Assembly (NCBI GenBank): GCA_964019425.1
Contig: OZ025842.1
Location: forward strand, 667,541-731,540
DNA length: 64,000 nt
Origin: Flectonema sp. DT1601
Taxonomy: Eukaryota; Euglenozoa; Diplonemea; Diplonemida; Diplonemidae
Direction: 5' to 3'
Position numbers and translations under genes: made by a program
The notes under the pieces: generated by a model
The model's input: only the letters and a program-made list of their open reading frames with translations
What the model was told of the DNA's origin: nothing
The model's database searches: none
In this document: positions 9,111-19,010 of the stretch, piece after piece
How positions within the stretch are numbered: position 1 is the stretch's first letter
Layout: every line of letters begins with the position of its first letter

Positions 9111-10009
9111 TTTGGTGATTTGGTATACTTCAGATGTCTTTTTTTTATTTGTCAAAAACAGGTCGTAGAAAATATAAAAAAATCTGATTCAAAATTTTGA
9201 TACTCAAAAACTGCCCACTCAGAAGTGACATTGTTTCCTTACAACTCATTAATAAAGTCAGAGAAGATGTTTTTTTGTGAGAGGATGAGGTCTTATGTTA
9301 TTACTTTGCAAGTGTGTTGTGTGTTGGGAGATTTCACCAGACTAAACAATATAATCAAAAGAGGGAACGATTGACAGGCGCTGTGACTAAAAGTCCAGAT
9401 GTCTGTAAAAACATCTGACGAAGTGCAGGGGAAGCAACATCAGCACAGACCTAGAGTTATCGCATGTGGGAAGTGGCTACACATTTGCTCCGGCGGTGCA
9501 TACAGCTATACTTTGGGCTGAGTGATAGGTTTTTAAAGGTAAATTAAAAGTCACCCCCATGCATATGTTACCATTCAGAAACACAAGAAATACGGAACTC
9601 GCTAAGTATCCGTTGTGATGAAACTTGATCTAGACATCCTCACGTCTCGTATCTTAGCCTCACCACTTGTAACCCTGGAAAGCGTGACCCCGAAAGCGTG
9701 ATACGTAATCCCAGAAAGCGTGACCCTCAGATTTACACTGCTTCTTACCCCAATAGACTATGCACAGGTCAATAGATGCGTTTATTTGTCTGCTAGAACA
9801 AGAAAGAACTCACCGCAGAACAGAAAGGACTTAAAGCTTTTGGCGGTCTCGAATAAGTTGGATGTTGTTAGTTAGATATGAATATCATTTCCCTCACAGA
9901 TAATCCCTCACAGTAATCAGTCCATTATGGGACACTGCCCTAAAAAAAGCTTATGTGTGGTATTAGTGTATTTCTTCAGCCGTGTAATTTCTCAACCAAA
10001 TATCACAAT
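9111..10009. other. Intergenic region
   Basis: No convincing reading frame or RNA gene seen. It holds a triplicated short motif at 9678-9723. Confidence 0.5.
9678..9723. repeat. Three copies of AAAGCGTGA(C/T)
   Basis: Irregularly spaced direct copies at about 9679, 9693 and 9715, each preceded by CC(C)-rich bases. Too short to classify. Confidence 0.5.
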
Positions 10010-10023
10010 CTATTTTCCCACAG
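10008..10023 (+). promoter_or_regulatory. Candidate SL acceptor of the first P-loop gene
   Basis: CTATTTTCCCACAG ends at 10023, 25 bases before the ATG at 10049. It is a good pyrimidine tract plus AG. Confidence 0.5.
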
Positions 10024-10048
10024 GATATAACCTCTAGCACAAAACAAA

Positions 10049-12595
10049 ATGTCCACCTCAACTCAAGGTGTTCAGCCTGCTGAGTATGCAAGACTCTTGG
10101 GCGTGAACACAATAGCGATTGCTGTAACTAACGAAGAACTCGACAAACTCGGCAACATTGCTGTAAAGCCGGAAGAAGCCTTAACGGGTGATGAGATAAC
10201 CTTCAGGAACAAATGCCTTTTCCGTTCTGAAACTCTCAAACGTCATAGCGAGAAACTCGAGAACACATTAGTGGAACAGCAGGAGGAAAGAAACAAGCTG
10301 CTTGACTTGTTGAATACTTCTAAGGTATACCTTTTACTTTTTGTTTGTAACGCATTTCGGGGGAAACCTGTCTGAACAGGTCCAACCTTTTTTTGTATTG
10401 GTCACAGTACAGCCCTTCGGGCTGATTGTTTTCAATGGAGCTGAGGTATATTTTTTTACATTTTCTTTAACCCATTACGGGCGGGGGTAAAAACCGGTTT
10501 TTTGACTTCTTTTGAAAAAAGAGTAAACGGGGAAAAGGGGTAGGGATACCTAAGGTATCCCTACCCCTTTTCCCTGTATATTTGGTCACATTACAGCCCT
10601 GGGATTGATTGTTGCTGCTATACTTGTTCACTAAAAAACCTATCACCCACGCAGAAGATGCTTGTTGTTCCTTACACAGCAGATGATTTAGTGAGGATTT
10701 TTGACCTTTCAAAAATGAGAAAGGATTATGCGGATAAGCCGCTCCTTGAAAGGGACGATGCACACACAGCACTTTGCAAGGCATTGGATTCAGAACGTGA
10801 AAATGAAAGGTGGAGTGTCATAACAACTGTAGGAATCCCAGGTTCAGGAAAGACCTTTTTGTTGCGTAAAGGGATCATGCATGAATGGTATCCCGAGCGA
10901 GCTATTATGATGACCTTTTATGAAGATACACAGATTATCGATGATGGGAAGATGGGTCGGCTTGTTGCCTTTGCTCGTCAGCTTGTCCAGTCAAACACCG
11001 GACAAGATGTGGATTTCAACCGCATTGTAGACTTCCATGGTGTGATCACAGCCTTTCGACAGAAGCTTGAGCTATCTGATGAGACCCCTTTGATTGTCTG
11101 TGTTGATGAACTTATTAAATTGCGTGAACATCACATTATGGAGCTTCGGAAACAAAGTGTGGATGAATCAGAACTCAAGAGTCGTGCAACAGATCGATGC
11201 AAAGCGCTGAGAACTGCCCTGATGGCCTATCAGGACAGATGCACCAATAACAAGTTACCCGAGATACGATTTGTCTGGACGTCACTCACCGAATTGTTTG
11301 ATAACGAAGTGACCGAGTCTGTAGGTAGTTGTCGTCAGATCGTTCACATACCATTAACAAACCTAACTCATGAAAATGCCCTGAATCTATTGAGTGACGA
11401 GCTTAAAAGGGCAGGGGATCTGGTAACTGAGTGGTCATTGAATATGTGTGCTGGTAATCCCCGTGCGATTGTGAGTCTCCCCGGAGTGATTAATGACGGA
11501 AAGTGTTTTGGTACAGCTGGTCTTGCTTCACGCATAGCTAGTGGACTTCATAGTGCATGCATGTTTCAAACGCTTCACATTTCATTTGTTGAGGACCACC
11601 TCGCTGCAGTTCTCACAAAGTCACTCAACAGTGCCACAACGGATGCATTAAGAATTAGGGGTGCTCTCCACAAACTCTCCAATGGTGTTGAATGCTTAAT
11701 TCCAAGTTTGGTTTGGGCATGGGCAAATGAAAACCGCACAAAGCTGGTTGGGGAGTGGTTGATTGAATATTTCGGCAGTGATGCAAACATGAACCCCAAA
11801 ACATTTGAAGAGACAACACTCTACTTTGAAGGGCTTCTGAACCATGCATACAGACAGCTGGAGAAAACACCATTTCTGAGTGAATATTTTGATGGGGCTG
11901 TCTATATCCAGGAAAACATAAAAGCATTGATTGTTCACCCCAGGAAAGTGTTAAAAGTGGAAGAACCTTCATCCCTTAGCAGCTTGGGATCTGAAGAGCT
12001 TTACAATAAGCTCCAATCTGGACAAGCTGTGTACTCGAAAAATGTTATCGAAAAAGGTGTTGACTTTCTGATCCCTTTGATGCTCTCTGAAGGAGAGAAA
12101 AAGGCAACGCTCTACTTATTCTGTGCCCAGTGCAAACTAACTAAGAGAGTCGATAACCTCCAAGAAGTAGAAACGAAGGCTGTGGAAATTCCAGCTGTCC
12201 GGGAACTCCAGGCTTGGGCGAATATAAACAAGAAACCACTTAATGTACATGGTCTTTATTTCACCACACACACACCCAAGCTTCAAACTGCAAAGCGGAA
12301 GGGTGTTTGGTTCACAAAGAATTCTATGGAGAAGTGGCTGAGCAGACTTGGTTTGCCAAGAGTCAATTACCACCATGCAAGAACCTCGGCATCTGGTAGC
12401 TCCGCTGACCCTGCATCACCAAAACATAAAGAATCAAAGGAAAATTCCAATCAAATACCCCACGACACCACTAGAAATAAATTAAAAAGACACCTTTCAG
12501 AAAGCAGCAACGATACACCAAATCTAAGGTCTGAACCAACTGGTAGAGTTACTAAGAGAGGCAAAAGCCATGTGTCGGAGGAAAATAACTGGTAA
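10049..12595 (+). CDS. Crinkler/RHS-like P-loop NTPase, copy 1 (apparently whole, one intron)
   Basis: Exon 1 (10049-10324, 92 codons) and exon 2 (10655-12595) are separated by a 330-bp phase-0 intron (GTATAC...ACGCAG); together they give about 738 residues. Exon 1 is a short helical header (ending EEERNKLLDLLNTSK-like sequence). Exon 2 opens MLVVPYTADDLVRIFDLSKM, then shows Walker A GIPGSGKT (about 152-159 of the joined protein), Walker B IVCVDEL (D about 243) and a sensor-like IRFVWTSLTELFD. The C-terminal 55 residues are polar and basic (NKLKRH, VTKRGK), possibly a nuclear signal. This layout (variable header, AAA/STAND-type ATPase, variable C-terminus) resembles Crinkler effectors and trypanosome retrotransposon-hot-spot proteins. 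I infer the class from motif order only and cannot name the C-terminal domain. Two related copies follow downstream. Confidence 0.6.
10530..10574. repeat. Perfect 21-bp inverted repeat in the intron of copy 1
   Basis: Arms at 10530-10550 and 10554-10574 are perfect complements around a 3-base TAA loop. The arms are purine/pyrimidine-biased (GGGAAAAGGGG...). The corresponding intron of copy 2 lacks the segment: sequence matching both sides is joined directly at about 14,700. Confidence 0.9.
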
Positions 12596-13036
12596 TAATG
12601 TAAAAAAACCCGCACTAGAGATACCCGTCGAGGCTCGCTTCGCTCGCTTTGTTTTGTTTTTGTTTTTTTGAATTCAACTTGTTTTTCCTTTGGTTGAGTA
12701 TGCTAAAATGACAACGATGGCTGGGTTATTATAATGGATATGTGGATTATTTCAAGTTAACCATTTTACCATTTTTATCCTTGTGAACAACTTTGTTCTA
12801 GTTACCTCTGTTTTTCTATTTCCTGTATTAGGCTTTTTGGGCTTTCCTCTTTTGGGTCCCCAAACAAAAGACAGCCGTCAGCGGGTATCGAAAAGTGCGG
12901 GTTCGCACATCCAAAAAAAGAAGAGTTTTTTTTCCTTGGAACCCAAAAAATCCCCAATACTGATAATAATGTAAAAAAGCCCACGGTAGCTCAAAATTTT
13001 ATTTAGGTAATATGCCACCAAAACTGCGCACCTATT
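12596..13036. repeat. Recurring non-coding module, instance 1
   Basis: Starts after the stop of P-loop copy 1. It includes GAGATACCCG...GAGGCTCGCTTCGCTC, a T-rich run, GTATGCTAAAATGACAAC, TGTATTAGGCTTTTTGG, TTCCTCTTTTGGGTCCC, AGCCGTCAGCGGGT, CCTTGGAACCCAAAAAATCC and GGTAATATGCCACCAA. The same order recurs at 20,640-20,928 and, more diverged, at 22,190-22,700. Part of it is bracketed by imperfect copies of AATAATGTAAAAAA (12,593 and 12,965), which could be insertion-site duplications. Confidence 0.7.
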
Positions 13037-14237
13037 AAAAATCATTGTCAGCGTTGCAGCTGACATGTTCATTCACCGATTATTTTTTTTTTTTCTGCAA
13101 TAAAATTACTATTCATCTTGCCTTTCGAACCATAACAATTTCCCCTTTATCAGATTTCTCTATCCCTGTGTTCACCACACTCAATAATCTTTAATAAGGG
13201 CCTGGCAAAACCCCTGCGTAGAAGTAATCTGCACCCTTTTACAGTGTAGATGCTTCTAAGTTGTTGATCTCAGTTTGTGTTATTCATTACTTTATCATCA
13301 TTTTCTCTCTCAGGTGCAATACAGTGATGGAAAGCTAATTACCCCAAATTCCTTGGAACCCAAAAAACCCCCCAGCCAGTTTTTTGATTCCCAACTTCTT
13401 CAAACTATTTTTTTTATCTTTTTTTTTTTTTTTTGCATTCAACAAGTATTGTAGGAACGAAAAAGAATGTTGGGCAGCACACGTAAACCTCCTTTAGCTT
13501 TATTAGTTTAAGTCGGTTCACGGTTTCGTGCACAAACAAAAATATAGTGTAATATCATTATTTTCTGTATGGTTTTTAAGATAAAGCCGATTCTTTTTTG
13601 ATCGTCCATCCATGAGATAGGATGGATGACGCCATGCCTTGTCGCTGACAAGCGCATGAAGAACCTTCCCTCTCTTATTTTTTCGAGGTTGAAACCCGAA
13701 ACCGGATCATTATTATTTGTTTTGATGTCCTTACGATTTATTGAGTGATCTGATTATTTTGTACACAAAACAATCCCAACACAGCACATGATAAGAATTA
13801 TGGTGACTGAAATTAATGTTCACTTTTGGAATGTCGAGTATTGCTGTAGGCATGTATTAAATCATCTCATCCACAGTTTCACCTTTCGACCCACAACACT
13901 GGCTGTAGAGGACAGAAAAGTGATTATTGACAAAGATTGAAAAAGAAACCGGTTAATTATGAAGTGCTTTAAAGCCGATGCAAGTAAGCAGGGGATTTAA
14001 TACAGGTCATCCAGTTTTTACAATCTATTTCCCCCACGTATCATCAAATACCAGTATATACGGCTATTGACAGAGAGCCGCCCCCCTTCCTGGTGTTCGT
14101 CTTTTTCTATGGTTAATTTTCAAGACAATATAATGTATTAATTAAGTACTCATGAGTTTTATAAAAAGCTGTTACGGTAACATAGGCAAGTGGCGCTCAA
14201 CTATGTTCACGTGGCCTCCAGTGGTATTATTTATTTA
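13037..14237. other. Non-coding stretch before P-loop copy 2
   Basis: No convincing gene. Another CCTTGGAACCCAAAAAA word occurs at 13,351-13,367, and T runs lie near 13,085 and 13,420. CAGGTGCAATACAGTGATGG at about 13,314 recalls the right end of the YR retrotransposon. Confidence 0.5.
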
Positions 14238-14244
14238 TTTGCAG
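14230..14244 (+). promoter_or_regulatory. Candidate SL acceptor of P-loop copy 2
   Basis: TTATTTATTTATTTGCAG ends at 14244, about 117 bases before the ATG at 14362. It resembles the acceptors of the other genes. Confidence 0.35.
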
Positions 14245-14361
14245 TCATTTACTACACTGCCGCTGACAGTCAAGATTGTCGGAGAAATTGTTGTTCCTTT
14301 TGAGCTTGAAAATGCAGTATCAAATTACCCCACAACAACAGCAACAACAACCACAAAACAA

Positions 14362-15766
14362 ATGTCTGGCTCATCAACTGATGTTCAGCCTGCTGTGACA
14401 GAGAAAGACGAACACAGAAAGTACTTGAAAGAGACTAGAGAGCGGATTGCAGCAGTCGAATCGATTGTGATAGCAGAAAGTCAGCAGATCGCCCTCGATG
14501 CAACACAAGAAGGAATTAAAGCTGTGGCAGAAGCGAGGGGCGGCCTCAACCAATACCTACAGAATCTGGTTGCCACGGAGAAGACGCTATTTGACTTGTT
14601 AAAGCCAGCTGAGGTATATTTTTTGCATTTTCTTTAACCCATTACGGGCGTAAAAACCGGTTTTTTGACTTCTTTTGAATAAAGAGCAAACGGGGGAAAG
14701 GTGGTCACATTACAGCACAGGGATTGATTGTTGCTGCTATACTTGTTCACTAAAAAACCTATCACCCAGAAGATGCTTGTTGTTCCTTACACAGCAGATG
14801 ATTTAGTGAGGATTTTTGACCTTTCAAAAATGAGAAAGGATTATGCGGATAAGCCGCTCCTTGAAAGGGACGATGCACACACAGCACTTTGTAATGCATT
14901 GGATTCAGAACGTGAAAATGAAAGGTGGGGTGTCATAACAACTGTAGGAATCCCAGGTTCAGGAAAGACCTTTTTGTTGCGTAAAGGGATCATGCATGAA
15001 TGGTATCCCGAGCGAGCTATTATGATGACCTTTTATGAAGATTCACAGATTATCGATGATGGGAAGATGGGTCGGCTTGTTGCCTTAGCTCGTCAGCTTG
15101 TCCTGTCAAACACCAGACGAGATGTGGATTTCAACCGCATTGTAGACTTGTAGACTTACATGGAGTGATCACAGCCTTTCGACAGAAGCTTGAGCTATCT
15201 GATGAGATCCCTTTGATTGTCTGTGTTGATGAACTTATTAAATTGCGTGAACATCACATTATGGAGCTTCGGAAACAAAGTGTGGATGAATCAAATCTCA
15301 AGAGTCGTGCAACAGATCGATGCAAAGCGCTGAGAACTGCCTGATGGCCTATCAGGACAGATGCACCAATAACAAGTTACCCGAGATACGATTTGTCTGG
15401 ACGTCACTCACCGAATTGTTTGATAACGAAGTGACCGAGTCTGTAGGTAGTTGTCGTCAGATCGTTCACATACCATTAACAAACCTAACTCATGAAAATG
15501 CCCTGAATCTATTGAGTGACGAGCTTAAAAGGGCAGGGGATCTGGTAACTGAGTGGTCATTGAATATGTGTGCTGGTAATCCCCGTGCGATTGTGAGTCT
15601 CCCCGGAGTGATTAATGACGGAAAGTGTTTTGGTACAGCTGGTCTTGCTTCACGCATAGCTAGTGGACTTCATAGTGCATGCATGTTTCAAACGCTTCAC
15701 ATTTCATTTGTTGAGGACCACCTCGCTGCAGTTCTCACAAAGCCGCTCAACAGTGCCACACCACAG
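14362..15766 (+). pseudogene. Crinkler/RHS-like P-loop gene, copy 2 (broken fossil)
   Basis: The header exon (14362-14613) starts MSGSSTDVQPA, like MSTSTQGVQPA of copy 1, but then differs for most of its length (a helical KETRERIAAVESIVIAES-type sequence) before ending in a similar EKTLFDLLKPAE. An intron of 156 bp follows, and the second exon from 14770 is nearly identical to copy 1 over about 1 kb, including the P-loop. The copy is interrupted at about 15,766, where Penelope-like sequence takes over. It looks broken, with roughly two breaks besides that insertion. The near identity to copy 1 implies a recent duplication. Confidence 0.6.
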
Positions 15767-16894
15767 CAAGTTTACTAATCTTGCGATTTTTCTAAAAACT
15801 ACCCTGAGAGGTTACATCAGTAATATGCCACCATTACAAAACAATAATGAACTACAAACGGTACAAAAAGAGATTACTAAAATCAAAGAACACATGGATT
15901 TTCTCCAGATTGACAAGACAACACACGACCTAGCTCTGTGTTGTAGACATTTGTACCAACAAACCCTCAACAACCAAATCAACGGTTGTAATGTCTACAA
16001 AGAATACAACATTGAAGAGACCAAAGAGGAAATGATTAGGTTAGAAAAACTTAACAAAAAACACGGCTTCAGACACACAAACAACTTACCATATCTTTAT
16101 GGTAGTCCGAAGTTTCACAAGAAACCGATGAAGTTTCATAGCTGGTTCTTCCTCAAAAACAAACTTCGATATTCAAAAGGAAGGTGACAACTGTTTGTTT
16201 AGAGGCAAACCTCTCACTACAACCGCCAAGATGTCAAAAGAACTGTCAGGCATCTTAAAAAAAATGCGTTCGTTTAGAATTAAAACGATAGAAAAAGAGG
16301 AAGAAAGGAAAACCGGAATACAGAAATATTTCATAGTTGACAATGTTGATGAGGTAGCGAAGTATATTAAAGCTAACTACACTTGTCTCAGCTATAGAAA
16401 TGTTAAGTCCTTTGACTTTAGTGACATGTACACTAATTTACCGCACAAGGAAATACTTGAGGAAATTAGTACTATCCTGAATCAGTACATGTCCAATGAT
16501 GAGACCCTAACCCGAAACGAACTCAACACTCCAGGGAATGGTTTCGCATTTTCAAATAACGAAGATGCAAAAGACAGATGAACCGCAACCCATGGAGTCA
16601 CCGAGGATCAAACACCTAACGCCTCGTACACCAGAAAAATAGGTGACGAAAACATTTGAAAATCCGAAGAGTATTCTTAAAACTCAAGGTGCACCCGCCA
16701 GAGCTAAGTCAGTTGCCATCAACACCATGAATACAGATTACAGGTTTCCGACTCCTACTCTGGAACCTGTACTGCCACCAACTGCAATCAAAGGTTGGAA
16801 TATACGACAAACTGATGAGATTATGAAATCACTCAGAGATAGTCAGAGTCCAACTAGAGGCAATTCAACTACACTTCCACCACAAACTCCATAA
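15767..16894 (+). mobile_element. Penelope-like retroelement fragment, copy 1
   Basis: Shows DKTTHDLALCCRHLYQQTLNN, LPYLYGSPKFHKKPMKF and KSFDFSDMYTNLPHKEILEE. The spacing of a YG.PK.HK motif before a D....YTN.P motif A is the signature of Penelope-like reverse transcriptases. Only the front half of the RT is recognisable. Beyond it lies sequence reading FENPKSILKTQGAPARAKSV and NTMNTDYRFPTPT, up to a TAA at 16894, of unknown function. It abuts P-loop copy 2 directly on its left. Confidence 0.55.
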
Positions 16895-17295
16895 GCCTTA
16901 ACAACGAAGACTAAGGAGAACTATTCCTAAGGTGGATGAAAATGAAGCAACCTCAGATGTGGCCCAGCTCCAGCTTCAACAAGAAGTGAATCGAAACGTC
17001 TACGGACTACAGGGCATAGGACGCTCAACCTGTTAGAACGTGTCCCCCGAATTACCAGATTCGACAACGTCTTCTGGTCAGTAAGACATAAAATATAGTT
17101 TTCTCTTTTTATGTTTTCTTTTTTCTAAACGTAATTTTCTTTGATTAACAACTACAAATATTTACCAGTCAAGTACTTGATATTAATTATGTTTTTAATA
17201 CCCTAAAGTTGTTACTGTTTTTACATTGTCAAAGTTTCACGGGGGGCCCTGTAACCCACAACAACCTGAAAAGCAACTCATTTAAACACTAACAG
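16895..17295. other. Non-coding stretch between Penelope-like copy 1 and the HNH exon
   Basis: No gene recognised. The last bases, CACTAACAG (17,287-17,295), combine a branch-point-like CTAAC with an acceptor AG for the following exon. Confidence 0.45.
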
Positions 17296-17820
17296 GCGGC
17301 AGCCGCACCATTTGAGAACTTCTTCGATCCAGAGTTTACACAATACGGATCAACAAAAAAGCTTAGTTCATCAGGGGGAAAGCCATCAGACCTGAAGTTA
17401 GCTGTGAGTTTAACCCTTGGTAAAAAATGTATGGTGTGTGGCAGAAATGGCGGTACAGTTGCACATATCTTCAGAAATCCAGACTTTTGTGACGAAGCTA
17501 ATGTGCGGTGGGTTGATGACACCTTTTCCAACTTTCTGATACTGTGTGGGACACGTGACTCAGCTGAAGACACTTGTCATAAACGATTTGATCGAAAGGA
17601 GATGGGCTTTTTGCATTGTAGAGATGCTAAATGGAAAGTAATTGGCGGTGGACCCACCCGTCATGGAAATCTTGTTGAACTTACGTCACGTCCTCACAGA
17701 TGTGCTTTACACTCTCACCTGGCACGATGCCGCCGCTTACGGTCGCTTGATATCCCAAATACGCAGAAAATCCAAGATATTGAAGACTGGATCAATAAAA
17801 TCTCCCTTATCCCAATGTAA
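17296..17820 (+). CDS. HNH-nuclease-like exon (upstream part not found)
   Basis: After an AG acceptor the frame is open for 174 codons to a TAA. It starts AAAPFENFFDPEFTQYG and then shows KKCMVCGRNGGTVAHIFRNP, FSNFLILCGT and CHKRFDRKEMGFLH. The order CxxC, AHI, N-x-(I/L)-LC, then CHxxFD matches HNH-type nucleases (HNH_2-like). Such domains are known as C-terminal cargo of Crinkler-class proteins, and this exon lies inside a cluster of that family, so it may be the C-terminal exon of a fourth family member. No header or P-loop exon precedes it. I infer nuclease function from motifs only. Confidence 0.45.
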   Translation, partial: AAAAPFENFFDPEFTQYGSTKKLSSSGGKPSDLKLAVSLTLGKKCMVCGRNGGTVAHIFRNPDFCDEANVRWVDDTFSNFLILCGTRDSAEDTCHKRFDRKEMGFLHCRDAKWKVIGGGPTRHGNLVELTSRPHRCALHSHLARCRRLRSLDIPNTQKIQDIEDWINKISLIPM

Positions 17821-18299
17821 CAATAATGGTAACAATAATTTTAATAACAAAATAAACAAAAAGAAAAACTTCATAACTTCAGTAATTTTCCGTGGTCGAA
17901 AAAACCTAAGCCAGGCTGGCACTGGTCCTTTGATCTATCCGAGTTAGGGTTTATATGTCAGGTTTATGACTCTAACAACATTAATAAGATACCGAAAAGG
18001 CATTTTTATTAAAGATGGCTCCAAAATCATGGAAAAAACCATAGACTTTGGGCACAATACCAATGGAAACAAGGCATGCTTTAACGCCTCTCAAAAGATC
18101 AAACATTATCAGATTGATCCAAAAAAGAACAAGGACCCCTTTAAGAAAGCTCAAGTTAACCCGAGTATTTCATGGAAGGATACATTTTTAAATGGGAATA
18201 AAAGGGTTACGGATAATTCGAATATTTCTTTAAAGAATGTCACCAATGAACCCAACGAAGATAAAGTCAACTTGAAAAAGAATCATGTGGCTAAACCTA
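17821..18299. other. Unassigned stretch between HNH exon and Penelope-like copy 2
   Basis: Contains an Asn/Lys-rich open frame (17,966-18,352; KIKHYQIDPKKNKDPFKKAQ, NPSISWKDTFLNGNKRV) that runs into the Penelope-like sequence. It may be part of the same element or unrelated. No domain is recognised. Confidence 0.3.
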
Positions 18300-19010
18300 A
18301 GAGAAAAACACGGCTTCAGACACATAAACAACTTACCATAACTTTATGGTAGTCCGAAGTTTCACAAGAAACCGATGAAGTTTCGTTTCATAGCTGGTTC
18401 TTCCTCAAAAACAAACTTCGATATTCAAAAGGAAGGTGACAAGTGTTTGTTTAGAGGCAAACCTCTCACTGCAACCACAGAGATGTCAAAAGAGCTGTCA
18501 GGCATCTTAAAAACGCTATTGTTTAGAATTAAAACGATAGAAAAAGAAGAAGAAAGGAAAACCGGAATACAGAAATATTTCATAGTTGACAATGTTGATG
18601 AGGTAGCGAAATATAAAGCTAACTACACTTGTCTCAGCTATAGAAATGTTAAGTCCTTTGACTTTAGTGACATGTACACTAATTTACCGCACAAGGAAAT
18701 ACTTGAGGAAATTAGTACTATCCTGAATCAGTACATGTCCAATGATGAGACCCTAACCCGAAACGAACTCAACACTCCAGGGAACGGTTTCGCATTTTCA
18801 AATAACGAAGATGCAAAAGACAGATGAACCGCAACCCATGGAGTCACCGAGGATCAAACACCTAACGCCTCGTACACCAGAAAAATAGGTGACGAAAACA
18901 TTTGAAAATCCGAAGAGTATTCTTAAAACTCAAGGTGCACCCTCCAGAGCTAAGTCAGTTGCCATCAACACCATGAATACAGATTACAGGATTCCGACTC
19001 CTACTCCGGA
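18300..19010 (+). mobile_element. Penelope-like retroelement fragment, copy 2
   Basis: Nearly identical to 16,062-16,760 of copy 1, with the same YG.PKFHK motif, the same DFSDMYTNLP motif A and the same downstream KSILKTQG segment. It therefore carries the same abrupt end of RT homology. At about 19,010 it passes into sequence matching the intron of the P-loop family (CCGACC, T-run, TGTATTGGTCAC). Confidence 0.55.

Noticed and set aside
11575-11972. Minus-strand frames opposite P-loop copy 1
   Set aside because: They overlap each other and the conserved plus-strand exon; shadows only.
12783-12974. 63-codon plus-strand frame in the recurring module
   Set aside because: The other instances of the module do not keep the frame open, so the module is most likely non-coding.
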